Shown one piece after another: positions 63,224-64,000 of a stretch of 64,000 nt of DNA. The notes under the pieces are model-generated. The model had not been told where the DNA came from and searched no databases. It saw nothing but the letters and a program-made list of their open reading frames with translations. Position numbers and translations under genes: made by a program. The stretch spans positions 1-64,000 of the forward strand of contig JAJRRO010000106.1 in NCBI GenBank assembly GCA_024279425.1. Reading direction: 5' to 3'. This DNA comes from Bacteroidota bacterium. Its GTDB lineage: Bacteria > Bacteroidota > Bacteroidia > Flavobacteriales > Flavobacteriaceae. Position 1 is the first letter of the stretch; each line of letters opens with the position of its first letter.

Positions 63224-64000
<777 letters not shown>

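Overview
This window is a stretch of a Bacteroidota chromosome, very probably a marine Flavobacteriaceae (a Maribacter/Zobellia/Arenibacter-like bacterium; the genus is a guess). The evidence is a type IX secretion pair (type B sorting domain plus PorP/SprF), the rpmB-rpmG-DUF4295-ftsY cluster, bacillithiol synthesis (bshC), AT-rich DNA, absent Shine-Dalgarno sites, and Bacteroidetes-type promoters with a TAnnTTTG -7 box.

Layout. 0-3.7 kb: end of a repeat-rich surface protein, a T9SS type B cargo protein and its SprF-like partner. 3.8-6.1 kb: idi, a 6-pyruvoyl-tetrahydropterin synthase homologue, manA and a small protein. 6.1-11.3 kb: minus-strand DUF4369 lipoprotein, DUF819 permease, HAD phosphatase and DUF5916 protein. 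11.5-19.9 kb: S1/P1 nuclease, AlkB, AraC regulator, MOSC protein, ECF sigma factor with a membrane partner, htpG and a FabH-like synthase. 19.9-21.0 kb: a 1.1-kb gap with two terminators, a gene remnant and possible small ORFs. 21.0-36.7 kb: SLC13 and SSS transporters, recR, a lipoyl E2, a probable outer-membrane barrel, a DEDDh exonuclease, FAH hydrolase, Hpt protein, a split cinA, ribosomal genes, ftsY, a dead DUF2911 gene, rimO and an SMP-30 lipoprotein. 36.7-40.9 kb: a cytochrome/HEAT-repeat lipoprotein and a Tat-exported TIM-barrel isomerase. 49.5-64 kb: M14 peptidase, bshC, PLP decarboxylase, flavin oxidase-like protein, guaA, LysM/binding-protein fusion, OsmC, DUF922 protease, a second TIM-barrel isomerase, DUF3820 and the start of pyrG.

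The accessory part is 41.34-49.42 kb. It interrupts a DUF3667 gene and carries AT-rich cargo: cydA-cydB-orf101, a DUF302 gene, a DUF4440 lipoprotein, an adenosine deaminase-like gene, and a frameshifted IS110 element. The cargo units are separated by long structured non-coding sites. Three of these share an asymmetric plan, AAC-GGTYYY-arm ... arm-3 nt-GTT, which resembles integron attC sites. Two 357-358-bp direct repeats (about 95% identical), with substitutions that preserve pairing, lie at 44.1 and 49.1 kb. My working interpretation is an integron-like cassette array without a visible integrase, with an IS110 element sitting inside one site. This is inference from sequence symmetry, not established.

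The window also shows gene decay: DUF2911 carries a nonsense codon and a frameshift, cinA is split at an A7-TGA slippery sequence, the IS110 transposase is frameshifted, DUF3667 is truncated, and several intergenic C-terminal remnants are visible. A 160-bp element with perfect 19-bp terminal inverted repeats (28.0 kb) and a 131-bp palindromic element (61.9 kb) are likely dispersed repeats. No rRNA, tRNA or CRISPR array was seen.
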